From positions 1-39,786 of the forward strand of contig JBGAPI010000049.1 in assembly GCA_044221335.1 (NCBI GenBank): DNA of 39,786 bases, in the 5' to 3' direction. Shown here in pieces: positions 22,846 through 30,756 of this stretch. This DNA is from JBGAPI01 sp044221335 (GTDB lineage Bacteria > Pseudomonadota > Gammaproteobacteria > Xanthomonadales > Ahniellaceae). The first letter of the stretch is position 1. The number at the start of each line of letters is the position of its first letter. Position numbers and translations under genes: made by a program. The notes under the pieces were generated by a model. The model worked only from the letters and a program-made list of their open reading frames with translations. It was not told the DNA's origin and did no database searches.

Positions 22846-23790
22846 ATGACGGCCGCCCTCGCGGTGACGGACCTGGTCAAGACCTATGCCGGCGGCGTGA
22901 AGGCGCTGCGCGGCGTCAGCCTCGCGGTCGAGCCCGGCGACTTCTTCGCGCTGCTCGGTCCCAACGGCGCCGGCAAGTCCACGCTGATCGGCGTGGTGTC
23001 CTCGCTGGTCAATCCGACATCGGGCCGGGTCGAGGTGTTCGGCCACGACCTCGCGCGCGAGCGCGAGGCCGCGCTCTCCTGCATCGGCCTGGTGCCGCAG
23101 GAGATCAACTTCAACCAGTTCGAGAAGCCCTTCGACATCGTCTGCCACCAGGCCGGCTTCTACGGCATCGGACGCAAGGTCGCGGAGCAGCGTGCCGAGA
23201 AGTACCTGAAGGAACTGTCGCTGTGGGAGAAGGCCTTCGTGCCGGCCCGCACGCTGTCCGGCGGCATGAAGCGGCGGCTGATGATCGCGCGCGCCATGGT
23301 CAACGAGCCGCGCCTGCTGATCCTCGACGAGCCCACCGCCGGCGTCGACATCGAGATCCGCCGGTCGATGTGGAGGTTCGTCAGCGGCATCAACGCGGCG
23401 GGCACCACCGTGATCCTCACCACCCACTACCTGGAGGAAGCCGAGCAGCTCTGCCGCAACGTCGCGATCATCGACCACGGCGGCATCGTCGAGAACACCA
23501 CGGTGAAGAAGCTGCTCGCCAAGCTCGACATCGAGACCTTCGTGCTCGACCTCGCCGCCTCCTGCGCCGCCGTCGCGCCGCTCGAGGGCATGACCCTGCT
23601 GCTGAAGGACGACCACACGCTGGAGGCGGAGATGCCGAGAACGATGGACCTCAATCGCCTGTTCGCGCACCTCACCGCGCAGGGCATCGAGGTGCGCTCG
23701 ATGCGTACCAAGAGCAATCGGCTGGAAGAACTCTTCGTGCGGCTGGTCGAGTCGAACAAGGCCGACCCGGCGAAGGCGGCGAACGCATGA
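22846..23790 (+). CDS. ABC transporter ATP-binding protein (YadG family)
   Basis: This encodes 314 residues. All nucleotide-binding motifs are present: Walker A GPNGAGKS (near residue 43), Q-loop VPQEINFNQ, signature LSGGMKRR, Walker B LLILDEPTAGVD and the switch histidine in LTTHYLEEAEQ. The INFNQFE and the C-terminal part after residue 220 are typical of YadG-type ATPases. It pairs with the permease that follows, whose ATG overlaps its stop (ATGA). The substrate of YadGH-type ABC-2 exporters is not established. Confidence 0.93.
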   Translation: MTAALAVTDLVKTYAGGVKALRGVSLAVEPGDFFALLGPNGAGKSTLIGVVSSLVNPTSGRVEVFGHDLAREREAALSCIGLVPQEINFNQFEKPFDIVCHQAGFYGIGRKVAEQRAEKYLKELSLWEKAFVPARTLSGGMKRRLMIARAMVNEPRLLILDEPTAGVDIEIRRSMWRFVSGINAAGTTVILTTHYLEEAEQLCRNVAIIDHGGIVENTTVKKLLAKLDIETFVLDLAASCAAVAPLEGMTLLLKDDHTLEAEMPRTMDLNRLFAHLTAQGIEVRSMRTKSNRLEELFVRLVESNKADPAKAANA

Positions 23791-24560
23791 GTGCCGCCAT
23801 CAACCGCGTCGCGCTCGAGACCATCGTCAAGCGCGAAGTCGGCCGCATCCTCCGGATCTGGGGCCAGACCCTGGTGCCGCCGGCGATCACGATGACCCTG
23901 TACTTCGTGATCTTCGGCAATCTCATCGGCTCCCGCATCGGGCAGATGCACGGCTTCCGCTACATCGACTACATCGTGCCCGGCCTCGTGATGATGAGCA
24001 TCATCCAGAACGCCTACGGCAACATCGTGTCGTCGTTCTTCGGCGCCAAGTTCCAGCGCTTCATCGAGGAGATGCTGATCTCGCCGATGCCGCCGTGGGT
24101 GATCCTGACCGGCTACGTGATCGGCGCGCTGGCGCGCGCCGTGATGGTCGGCGCGATCGTGCTGGCGATCAGCTTCTTCTTCACCGACATCCAGCTGTTC
24201 CATCCGCTGGTGACCCTGGCGACCGTCGTCCTGACCGCGGTGGTGTTCGCCCTGGCCGGCTTCATCAACGCCATGTTCGCGAAGAAGTTCGACGACATTT
24301 CGATCGTGCCGACCTTCATCCTGACGCCGCTGACCTACCTCGGCGGCGTGTTCTACTCGATCGACCTGCTGCCGCCGTTCTGGCAGCACCTGTCGCAGCT
24401 GAACCCGGTGCTCTACATGGTCAACGCGTTCCGCTACGGCCTGCTCGGGGTCAGCGACGTCGACATCGGCGCGTCATTCGCCGTCATGGTCGTCTTCGTG
24501 CTGGTTCTGGGCGCGTTCTCACTGAACCTGCTCCGCCGCGGGGTAGGATTGCGCTCGTAG
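23787..24560 (+). CDS. ABC-2 type transporter permease (YadH family)
   Basis: This encodes 257 residues with six predicted membrane helices and the ABC-2 features GLVMMSIIQNAYGN and PLTYLGGVFYSIDLLPPFW. It is coupled to the ATPase gene by ATGA and forms the other half of the exporter. The final codons LRRGVGLRS run straight into a REP palindrome that provides the TAG stop. Confidence 0.93.
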   Translation: MSAAINRVALETIVKREVGRILRIWGQTLVPPAITMTLYFVIFGNLIGSRIGQMHGFRYIDYIVPGLVMMSIIQNAYGNIVSSFFGAKFQRFIEEMLISPMPPWVILTGYVIGALARAVMVGAIVLAISFFFTDIQLFHPLVTLATVVLTAVVFALAGFINAMFAKKFDDISIVPTFILTPLTYLGGVFYSIDLLPPFWQHLSQLNPVLYMVNAFRYGLLGVSDVDIGASFAVMVVFVLVLGAFSLNLLRRGVGLRS

Positions 24561-24620
24561 GGCGGGCACTGCCCGCCATTGCACGGACGCCGCGGAATGG
24601 CAGGCAGTGCCCGCCGACGG
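24558..24620. repeat. REP pair, GTAGGGCGGGCA type
   Basis: The first copy, TAGGGCGGGCA then C then TGCCCGCC, starts at 24558 and forms a perfect 8-base stem. A second, inverted and less perfect copy (GGCAGTGCCCGCC) ends at 24615. The TAG is the permease stop codon. Confidence 0.85.
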
Positions 24621-24698
24621 CGTCTCGTTCAGCCGGTTCCGTGCCGCCCGGGGAGGGCGCTCCGCGGTCCCGGAGTCATTCCACCGTTGGGGAATCCC

Positions 24699-25601
24699 AT
24701 GAACCGTCCGTTCGTCGCCTTCGCCGCCCTGCTGCTGACCCTCGCCGTCGCCTCCTTCACGCCGCATGTCCGTGCCGACGACGGCGGCGACGGCGACAAC
24801 AAGGAGCAGGTCGCCAAGTTCCTCGCCGGGTTGCACTTCCGGGCCGACCGCCTCGAACTGCCGAGCGCCCATGCCGCGCTGACGCCGAAGAACAACTTCC
24901 GCGTGCTCGATGCCAAGGACGCGCAGGCCGTGCTCACCCAGCTGTGGGGCAACCCGCCCGACGAAGACACGCTCGCCCTGCTGGTGCCGGGCAACGTCGA
25001 CCTGTCCGCCCCGGATGGCTGGGCGGTGGTCGTGAGCTACAGCGACGAGGGCTACGTCTCCGACGAGGATGCCCAGAAGATCGACTACGACGACATGCTG
25101 AAGACGATGAAGGCCGCGGTGCACGACGCCAACGCCGAGCGCCAGCGCCAGGGCTACGGCTCGCTCGAGCTGGTCGGCTGGGCCGCCAAGCCGCACTACG
25201 ACGCCTCCGGCAAGAAGCTGTACTGGGCGAAGGAGCTGGAGTTCGATGGCAACAAGGAGCACACGCTCAACTACGCCATCCGCGTGCTCGGCCGCCGCGG
25301 CTATCTCAGCCTGAACGCGGTGTCCGCGATGAGCGAGATGCCGAAGGTGCAGGCCGGCATGCAGGGCGTGCTCGACATGGCCGAGTTCAGCCAGGGCGAG
25401 CGCTATGCCGACTACAACTCCAGCACCGACAAGACCGCGGCCTACGGCCTCGCGGCGCTGGTCGCCGGCGGCATCGCCGCCAAGGCCGGCCTGTTCGGCA
25501 AGCTGCTGGCGCTCCTGCTGGCGGCGAAGAAGCTGGTGATCGTCGCGCTCGCGGCGATCGCGGCGTTCGTCAAGAAGCTGTTCTCCCGCAAGTCGGCGTA
25601 G
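24699..25601 (+). CDS. DUF2167 family membrane protein
   Basis: This encodes 300 residues. ATG at 24699 is preceded by TGGGGAATCCC. A signal peptide ends near residue 26 (HVRADD), then a long periplasmic domain with the DUF2167 hallmarks follows: GWAAKPHYD, LNYAIRVLGRRGYLSLNAV and FSQGERYADYNSSTDKTAAYG. The C-terminus has two hydrophobic helices (about 247-265 and 270-288) and a basic end. The biochemical role of the family is not known. The stop codon TAG belongs to a REP copy. Confidence 0.9.
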   Translation: MNRPFVAFAALLLTLAVASFTPHVRADDGGDGDNKEQVAKFLAGLHFRADRLELPSAHAALTPKNNFRVLDAKDAQAVLTQLWGNPPDEDTLALLVPGNVDLSAPDGWAVVVSYSDEGYVSDEDAQKIDYDDMLKTMKAAVHDANAERQRQGYGSLELVGWAAKPHYDASGKKLYWAKELEFDGNKEHTLNYAIRVLGRRGYLSLNAVSAMSEMPKVQAGMQGVLDMAEFSQGERYADYNSSTDKTAAYGLAALVAGGIAAKAGLFGKLLALLLAAKKLVIVALAAIAAFVKKLFSRKSA

Positions 25602-25660
25602 GGCGGGCATCGCCCGCCATCGCCCCGACGCCTCGTGCAGGCGGGCATTGCCCGCCCTAC
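25599..25660. repeat. Inverted REP pair filling the gap before rdgB
   Basis: Copy one (from 25599) starts TAGGGCGGGCA. Copy two (to 25660) is its mirror and ends TGCCCGCCCTAC. They are about 20 bases apart. Together they take up nearly the whole 68-base gap between the DUF2167 gene and rdgB, and the first supplies the stop codon TAG. Confidence 0.9.
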
Positions 25661-25669
25661 CTCGCTCCC

Positions 25670-26275
25670 ATGCGCCTCGTCCTCGCCACCGGCAACCGCG
25701 GCAAGCTCGCCGAGATGACGGACTGCCTCGCCGGCCTGCCGGTCGAGCTTTGCGCGCAGTCCACGCTCGGGATCGGCGACGCCGACGAGACCGGCCACAG
25801 CTTCGTCGAGAACGCGCTGCTGAAGGCCCGCCACGCCGCGCGGGCGAGCGGCCTCGCGGCGCTGGCCGACGACTCCGGCCTGTGCGTCGACGCGCTGGCC
25901 GGGGCACCGGGGCTGATCACCGCGCACTACGCCGGAGTCCACGGCGATGCACCGCGCAACATCGCGAAACTGCTCGCCGAGCTCGACGGGGTCGCGACGG
26001 AGCGGCGTGGCGCGCACTTCATCAGCGTGATCGTTGCGCTGCGCCACGCCGAGGACCCGGCGCCGCTGATCGCGGAGGCGCGCTGGCACGGCCGCATCCT
26101 CGCGGCCCCGCGCGGGAGCGGCGGCTTCGGCTACGACCCGGTGTTCTTCCTGCCCGCCGAGGGCTGCTCGGCGGCGGAGCTGCCCCCCGAGCGCAAGAAC
26201 CGGCTCAGCCACCGCGGCCAGGCGCTCGCGCAGCTGCGGGATCGCCTACCGGACTGGCTGTCGTCCCCACGCTGA
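25670..26275 (+). CDS. rdgB: Non-canonical purine NTP pyrophosphatase RdgB/HAM1
   Basis: This encodes 201 residues of normal length. Signature blocks are LVLATGNRGKLAEM (residues 3-16), FVENALLKARHAA, ALADDSGLCVDALAGAPG (catalytic Asp pair), RGSGGFGYDPVFF and the C-terminal LSHRGQAL. It hydrolyses dITP, XTP and ITP to monophosphates and so protects DNA from damaged purines. No clear ribosome-binding site precedes ATG at 25670 because the upstream 10 bases adjoin a REP hairpin. Confidence 0.95.
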   Translation: MRLVLATGNRGKLAEMTDCLAGLPVELCAQSTLGIGDADETGHSFVENALLKARHAARASGLAALADDSGLCVDALAGAPGLITAHYAGVHGDAPRNIAKLLAELDGVATERRGAHFISVIVALRHAEDPAPLIAEARWHGRILAAPRGSGGFGYDPVFFLPAEGCSAAELPPERKNRLSHRGQALAQLRDRLPDWLSSPR

Positions 26276-26302
26276 GGCAGCCGCGAGCGCCGCCGTCGCG
26301 CC

Positions 26303-26758
26303 TCAGTCGCAGTCGCCGGCGCGCGCGATCCCCGCGCTCAGCCGGATCATGTGCCCGTCGGGGGTCTGGATGCGGCATTCGCGCACACCCCAGGGCTCGT
26401 TGGTCGGCGGCATCACCACCCGGACCCCGCCGGCCATCGCGCGCGCATGCAGGTCGTCGACTTCGGCCGGCGACTCCAGCCACCAGCTCATCCAGACGCC
26501 GCCGGTGTCCTCGTCGCCCGCGTGCTGCGCCGGCCGGCCGCGTCCGCCCTGGCCGTCCCGGCACAGGAACATCTCGAGCCTGCCGCAGGTCAGTCCGGCG
26601 AATTGGGCGGCTCCGGCAGCGTTGGCATCCGCCGCGGCTTCGATCATGCCATGGGCATTCCAGGTGAAGGTCCGCGACCAGCCGAGGCGCTCGAACCAGG
26701 CGAGGCTCGCCGGCACATCGGCGACATTGAGGATCGGCGTGAGGCCGACGATCGCCAT
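26303..26758 (-). CDS. VOC (glyoxalase/bleomycin-resistance fold) family protein
   Basis: This encodes 151 residues. The fold is recognised by the start GLTPILNVADVPASLAWFERLGW and the end WGVRECRIQTPDGHMIRL, two beta-alpha-beta modules typical of the family. Members bind a divalent metal and act on small molecules or sequester antibiotics. The substrate cannot be told. It starts 6 bases after the DUF1499 gene and is probably cotranscribed with it and cyoE. Confidence 0.88.
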   Translation of the reverse strand: MAIVGLTPILNVADVPASLAWFERLGWSRTFTWNAHGMIEAAADANAAGAAQFAGLTCGRLEMFLCRDGQGGRGRPAQHAGDEDTGGVWMSWWLESPAEVDDLHARAMAGGVRVVMPPTNEPWGVRECRIQTPDGHMIRLSAGIARAGDCD

Positions 26759-26764
26759 CGGCGC

Positions 26765-27229
26765 TCAGCCGCCGAGCGCGGCCCGCAGCCGCTCGATGCG
26801 ATCGCGGTTGGCGCCGAGGTCGCTGTGGCCGAGCCGCGAGGCCGAACGCACGTGGACGACGCCGGCGCCCGGGTCGTACAGGAACTCGACGTCGTCGACG
26901 TAGCCCATCAGCTTCGAGCGCTGGGTCACGTAGAGATAGCCGCCGTTGGCGTCGACCGTCTCGATCCGCGGCAGGGTCCCGAGTGCGGCCTTCAGTTTCG
27001 CCATGACCGCGGCCACATCGCCGTCGATCTTCAGCGGCGCGATCGCGGAATAGCCGTCGCGGTCGTAGCTGGTCACGCAGTTCGGCGAGGCCTTGCACGG
27101 CGTGAGGCGGCCGTCGCGCACGCCGATGCCGGTCGGCGGACTGCCGGTGAAGCCGACGATCTGTCCATAGCCGATGGCACCGAGAATCAGGGCGGCGAAC
27201 ACGCTGAGGATCCGGAGAACGCGTTTCAT
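26765..27229 (-). CDS. DUF1499 family protein
   Basis: This encodes 154 residues. The N-terminal hydrophobic segment (residues 5-25) is a signal anchor or signal peptide. The DUF1499 pattern is clear in LTPCKASPNCVTSY (two cysteines) and YLYVTQRSKLMGYVDDVEFLYD and VHVRSASRLGHSDLGANRDRIE. The function is not established. It lies between cyoE (31 bases upstream) and the VOC gene. Confidence 0.88.
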   Translation of the reverse strand: MKRVLRILSVFAALILGAIGYGQIVGFTGSPPTGIGVRDGRLTPCKASPNCVTSYDRDGYSAIAPLKIDGDVAAVMAKLKAALGTLPRIETVDANGGYLYVTQRSKLMGYVDDVEFLYDPGAGVVHVRSASRLGHSDLGANRDRIERLRAALGG

Positions 27230-27260
27230 CGGAAGGACTCCCTCGTTGGCGGCGCCACGG

Positions 27261-28181
27261 TCAGGTACCGGGTACCGGCTTGAACTGGATCACGGCATTC
27301 GCCGCCACCGGCGCCGCCAGGTAGTGGTCGGCGAGCAGGAAGGCGAACAGCGCCATGAGATAGATGATCGAGTAGTTGAACACGTCCATCGCGAACCGCT
27401 CGCCGGGCGGATCGAGCAGCCGGATCGCGTAGTACAGGAACCCGATGTCGAGCACGATCGCGCCGCCGAGGTAGAGCAGCCCGCACATGCCGGTGAGCCA
27501 GGGCAGCAGGGTCACCAGCACCAGCAGCACGGTGTAGTACAGCACGTGCCAGCGGGTGAACTCGACGCCGTAGACCACCGGCAGCATCGGCACCGCGGCG
27601 CGGGCGTAGTCCTCGCGCCGGTAGATCGCGAGCGCCCAGAAGTGCGGTGGCGTCCACACGAAGATGATCAGGAACAGCAGCAGCGCGTAGGCGTGCACCT
27701 CGTTGGTGATCGCGGCCCAGCCGAGCACAGGCGGCGCGGCGCCGGCGGCTCCACCGATCACGATGTTCTGCGGCGTGGCCTTCTTCAGGAACGCGGTGTA
27801 GATGAAGGCGTAGCCGATCAGCGATGCGAAGGTCAGCACCGCGGTCAACGGATTGACGAACCAGGTGAGGATCGCCATCGACACCACGCCAAGCACGATC
27901 GCGAACACCGCGACCTGGGTGGTGGCGAGCTGCCCGGTCGGCAGCGGCCGGTGGGCCGTGCGTGCCATCACCGCGTCGGCACGGCGGTCGAGGAGGTGGT
28001 TGATCGCCGCGGCGGAGGCGGCGGCGAGCCAGATCCCCAGGCTCCCGGCCAGCATCAGCGGCGGCGAGGGCATCCCGGGCACTGCCAGCAGCATCCCGAC
28101 GATCGCGGTGAACACGATCAGCGCGACTACCCGGGGCTTGGTCAGTTCGTAGTACTGGTTGAGTTTGAGAGCGACGGCCAT
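27261..28181 (-). CDS. cyoE: Protoheme IX farnesyltransferase (heme O synthase)
   Basis: This encodes 306 residues with about nine membrane helices. Start YYELTKPRVVALI, first Asp-rich motif NHLLDRRADAVMARTAHRPL and second motif REDYARAAVPMLPVVYG are diagnostic. It adds farnesyl to heme b to make heme O for terminal oxidases, and is named cyoE or ctaB. Oxidase structural genes are not adjacent. It heads a likely operon with the DUF1499 and VOC genes. Confidence 0.95.
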   Translation of the reverse strand: MAVALKLNQYYELTKPRVVALIVFTAIVGMLLAVPGMPSPPLMLAGSLGIWLAAASAAAINHLLDRRADAVMARTAHRPLPTGQLATTQVAVFAIVLGVVSMAILTWFVNPLTAVLTFASLIGYAFIYTAFLKKATPQNIVIGGAAGAAPPVLGWAAITNEVHAYALLLFLIIFVWTPPHFWALAIYRREDYARAAVPMLPVVYGVEFTRWHVLYYTVLLVLVTLLPWLTGMCGLLYLGGAIVLDIGFLYYAIRLLDPPGERFAMDVFNYSIIYLMALFAFLLADHYLAAPVAANAVIQFKPVPGT

Positions 28182-28272
28182 CCGGCCATTCTAACGGCCG
28201 GGCCGCACGCGGCGCGCGTGACCTGTGGGCCACGCCTCCGGCATAGTGCTGACACGACTACGGAGCCCGTCC

Positions 28273-29088
28273 ATGGCCAGCCTGTCCGGCAAGACCCTGT
28301 TCATCACCGGCGCCTCGCGCGGCATCGGCCTCGCGATCGCGCTGCGCGCGGCGCGCGACGGCGCCAACATCGCGATCGCGGCGAAATCCAAGGTGCCGAA
28401 CCCGAAGCTGCCCGGCACCATCCACACGGCCGCCGCGGAGATCGAGGCGGCCGGCGGGAAGGCACTGGCGCTGGCCTGCGACATCCGGGAGGAGGCCGAG
28501 GTCGATGCCGCGGTCGCCGAGACCGTGCATCGCTTCGGCGGCATCGACATCCTGGTCAACAACGCCAGCGCGATCTATCTCGCCGGCACGCTCGACACCC
28601 CGATGAAGCGCTTCGACCTGATGCACCAGGTCAACGTGCGCGGCACCTACCTGTGTTCGCAGCGCTGCCTGCCCGAACTGCTGAAATCGGCGAATCCGCA
28701 CATCCTCACGCTGTCGCCGCCGCTCAATCTCGATCCGCGCTGGTTCGCGCCGCACACCGCGTACACGATCGCCAAGTACGGCATGAGCCAGTGCGTCATC
28801 GGCATGGCCGCCGAATTCCGCAAGGCGGGCGTCGCGGTCAACGCGCTGTGGCCGCGCACGGTGATCCGCACCGCGGCGCTGGCGATGATCCCGGGCATCG
28901 ACCCGGCCCGCTGCCGCACGCCCGAGATCATGGCCGACGCGGCGCACGCGGTGCTGACGACACCGAGCCGCGAGCGGACCGGGCAGTTCCTGATCGACGA
29001 GGACGTCCTGCGTTCCGTTGGCGCGAGTGATTTCGGGAAGTACGCGGTAACGCCGGGGGCCGACCTGTTGCCCGACCTGTTTCTGTAG
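28273..29088 (+). CDS. Short-chain dehydrogenase/reductase (HSDL2-like)
   Basis: This encodes 271 residues from ATG at 28273. It has the Rossmann motif TGASRGIG (residues 13-20), NNAS (near 96), and a YTIAK active-site Tyr/Lys. The AIAAKSKVPNPKLPGTIHTAAAEI region and the SPPLNL segment match the hydroxysteroid-dehydrogenase-like-2 group, where the catalytic Ser region is changed. It probably uses NADP(H); the substrate is unknown. The stop TAG starts a REP copy. Confidence 0.92.
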   Translation: MASLSGKTLFITGASRGIGLAIALRAARDGANIAIAAKSKVPNPKLPGTIHTAAAEIEAAGGKALALACDIREEAEVDAAVAETVHRFGGIDILVNNASAIYLAGTLDTPMKRFDLMHQVNVRGTYLCSQRCLPELLKSANPHILTLSPPLNLDPRWFAPHTAYTIAKYGMSQCVIGMAAEFRKAGVAVNALWPRTVIRTAALAMIPGIDPARCRTPEIMADAAHAVLTTPSRERTGQFLIDEDVLRSVGASDFGKYAVTPGADLLPDLFL

Positions 29089-29105
29089 GGCGGCCACTGG
29101 CCGCC
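29086..29105 (+). repeat. REP copy after the SDR gene
   Basis: TAGGGCGGCCA then C then TGGCCGCC forms a perfect 8-base stem. Its TAG is the stop codon of the SDR gene. Confidence 0.8.
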
Positions 29106-29240
29106 GCCGCGAGGCGCTTCGATCGACCGTCATACACAGGAGCCCAGGCCATCGGGCCCCGGCGAACGGACGCCAGTTCCCGCACTCCGCCTACATCAGG
29201 CCGCCGAGCTCGACCTCGCCAGCCACCTCGGTCGCACCGG

Positions 29241-29268
29241 ACCCTGGGCCCTATACCCTGGGCCCTCG
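29241..29268. repeat. Two tandem 14-base units at the 3' end of the kinase-like gene
   Basis: ACCCTGGGCCCTAT is followed directly by ACCCTGGGCCCTCG. The units span the stop codon of the kinase-like gene, whose last residues (GVRGPRV) are encoded by them, so the end of that reading frame may be a late addition. Confidence 0.6.
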
Positions 29269-29931
29269 CACTCCGCGCGTACTGCCATCCCGCTGCCGCC
29301 CCATCCCCTCGTTGTCCTCCCACCCCAGGATGCCGCGGGTGACGAGGCGGTAGATCCGCTTGAAGGTCGCCCGCCACAGCCGCGACAGCCAGCTGCGCTC
29401 GGCCAGTACGCGGCGCTCGACCGGCGTCAGCTGCTCCGGGAAGCACGAGCGCTTGTGCTTCAGCAGGTGACGCAGGTCCTGCTTCGCGAGCAGGCGCAGG
29501 CGACGGCTGCGCGGGTCGGCGGCGACGCTGGCGAGCTGGAAGTCGAGCAGTGCCGGACGGCCGTCGGCGCGCACCAGCCAGTTCGGTTCCTTCGCGAGGT
29601 CGTTGTGGGCGACGCCGCGACGGTGCATCGCGATCAGCAGGCGACGCGCGGCGGGAAACCACGCCGGGCTCACCGCCGGCGCGTCGCGCAGGCAGACGCC
29701 GTCGAGGTAGCCGCGCTCGAGGATGCGGCCGTCCCAGCGCAGCAGGCGCGGCACCCCGTCGAGATCGGCGAGGCGCTCGAGTGCGCGCGCCTCGCGGGCG
29801 GCGGCATGGCGCGCGATCAGGCCCAGCCCGAACCATGCGACGGCCGTGTCGCGGCGGATCCGTCGCGTCTCGCCGTCGTCCACCTCGCTGATCGCGCCGA
29901 ACTGGTCGCGCTTGATCAGCCGCTCGCTCAT
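29251..29931 (-). CDS. RIO/lipopolysaccharide-kinase-like protein
   Basis: This encodes 226 residues. The kinase core is shown by the catalytic loop VAHNDLAKEPNWLV (His109, Asp111, Asn117) and the metal-binding LLDFQLA (Asp130 in place of DFG). The N-terminal lobe is short and a clear glycine loop is missing. This layout fits small RIO1- or Kdo-kinase-like proteins of Gram-negative bacteria. The target is unknown. The start overlaps the stop of the upstream membrane protein gene (ATGA). The C-terminal 25 residues are Arg/Gly-rich and probably not part of the fold. Confidence 0.82.
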   Translation of the reverse strand: MSERLIKRDQFGAISEVDDGETRRIRRDTAVAWFGLGLIARHAAAREARALERLADLDGVPRLLRWDGRILERGYLDGVCLRDAPAVSPAWFPAARRLLIAMHRRGVAHNDLAKEPNWLVRADGRPALLDFQLASVAADPRSRRLRLLAKQDLRHLLKHKRSCFPEQLTPVERRVLAERSWLSRLWRATFKRIYRLVTRGILGWEDNEGMGRQRDGSTRGVRGPRV

Positions 29932-30569
29932 GGTGCCGCGTAGGCGCGCAGCGCGAGCTCGGCCAGCGCGCGCGCCTCGGCCTCGCCGCCGGACGACAGC
30001 GTGACCTGCAGCACGCGCCCGTGGTCCAGCACGACGAGGTCGCCGCCACCGCCACGCCCGAAGCCGGCGGCGACCGCGCGCTCGCCGAGCCCGGTCAGCG
30101 GGCGCGGCGTGTCCTTGCGGTCGTACTCGAGCCCGGTCGCGACGCTGTCGAAGAACCCGGCCGGTGACTGCGGCGGCTTCTGCTTCGCGAGACCGGCGCC
30201 GTCGAACACGGCGAGGCTGGCAACGAGCTTGCCGCTCTTCCACTGGCAGGAATCGGCGGCGGCGCTGCCCGGCGCGCTGTCGCGCTGCGCGCTGACGCCA
30301 GGCTGCTTCAGCGCCGCAGCGACGTCCGGCGCGGCGATCCGCTCGCAGGCCATCCGGCGCGGCGGCGGCAGGTCGACCGGCGTCCCCGCGGTGGTACCCG
30401 GCGACTGCGCCGGCATCGGAACGGGTACCGAAGTCGTCCCGGGCGACGACGGCGTCCCCGGCACCGACAGCAGCCCGCGGTAGCGGTACCCGACCCCGCC
30501 CGCGAGCAGGACGACGAGGACCAGCAACCACCAGGGAAAGCCGGAACGGCGGCGACGACGACGGGCCAT
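29928..30569 (-). CDS. Membrane-anchored protein of unknown function
   Basis: This encodes 213 residues. Basic residues 2-8 precede one membrane helix (WWLLVLVVLLAGGVGY), followed by a Pro/Thr/Ser linker (about 35-70) and a periplasmic domain with two cysteines (MACERI, DSCQWKSG) and a repeated strand pattern (GGGDLVVLDHGRVLQVTLS). The layout recalls small DUF3558-like lipoproteins, but this one is anchored by its helix. It is translationally coupled to the kinase-like gene. Confidence 0.75.
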   Translation of the reverse strand: MARRRRRRSGFPWWLLVLVVLLAGGVGYRYRGLLSVPGTPSSPGTTSVPVPMPAQSPGTTAGTPVDLPPPRRMACERIAAPDVAAALKQPGVSAQRDSAPGSAAADSCQWKSGKLVASLAVFDGAGLAKQKPPQSPAGFFDSVATGLEYDRKDTPRPLTGLGERAVAAGFGRGGGGDLVVLDHGRVLQVTLSSGGEAEARALAELALRAYAAP

Positions 30570-30581
30570 GCGGGAAACCTT

Positions 30582-30615
30582 CGGGCGAGCGGGCGATTAT
30601 GCGGGCGAGCGGGCG
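30582..30615. repeat. Direct repeat, 20-base period, in a divergent promoter region
   Basis: CGGGCGAGCGGGCG occurs at 30582-30595 and again at 30602-30615, one 20-base step apart. It lies 13 bases upstream of the membrane-anchored gene and about 140 bases before mgtE. It could be an operator, but this is a guess from position only. Confidence 0.45.
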
Positions 30616-30756
30616 GGCGCTCCAGCGACGGCGGCCTCGGTTTCGTGAGGCGGTCCCGTAGCCGATTGCAAACCGCCTGCGCCGCGGCCGCCGGCTCGGG
30701 CACAATCGGACCACCGCGTCGACCTTCGCAACGGCAGCAGCGCCGGGAGACTTTCC

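Noticed and set aside
24095..26275. A single long plus-strand frame that appears to join the permease region to rdgB
   Set aside because: Only the last 201 codons (from 25670) are protein-like. The rest is out of frame with the permease and DUF2167 genes.
30616..30756. Mg2+ riboswitch (M-box) before mgtE
   Set aside because: No conserved M-box elements could be recognised in the 187-base leader.
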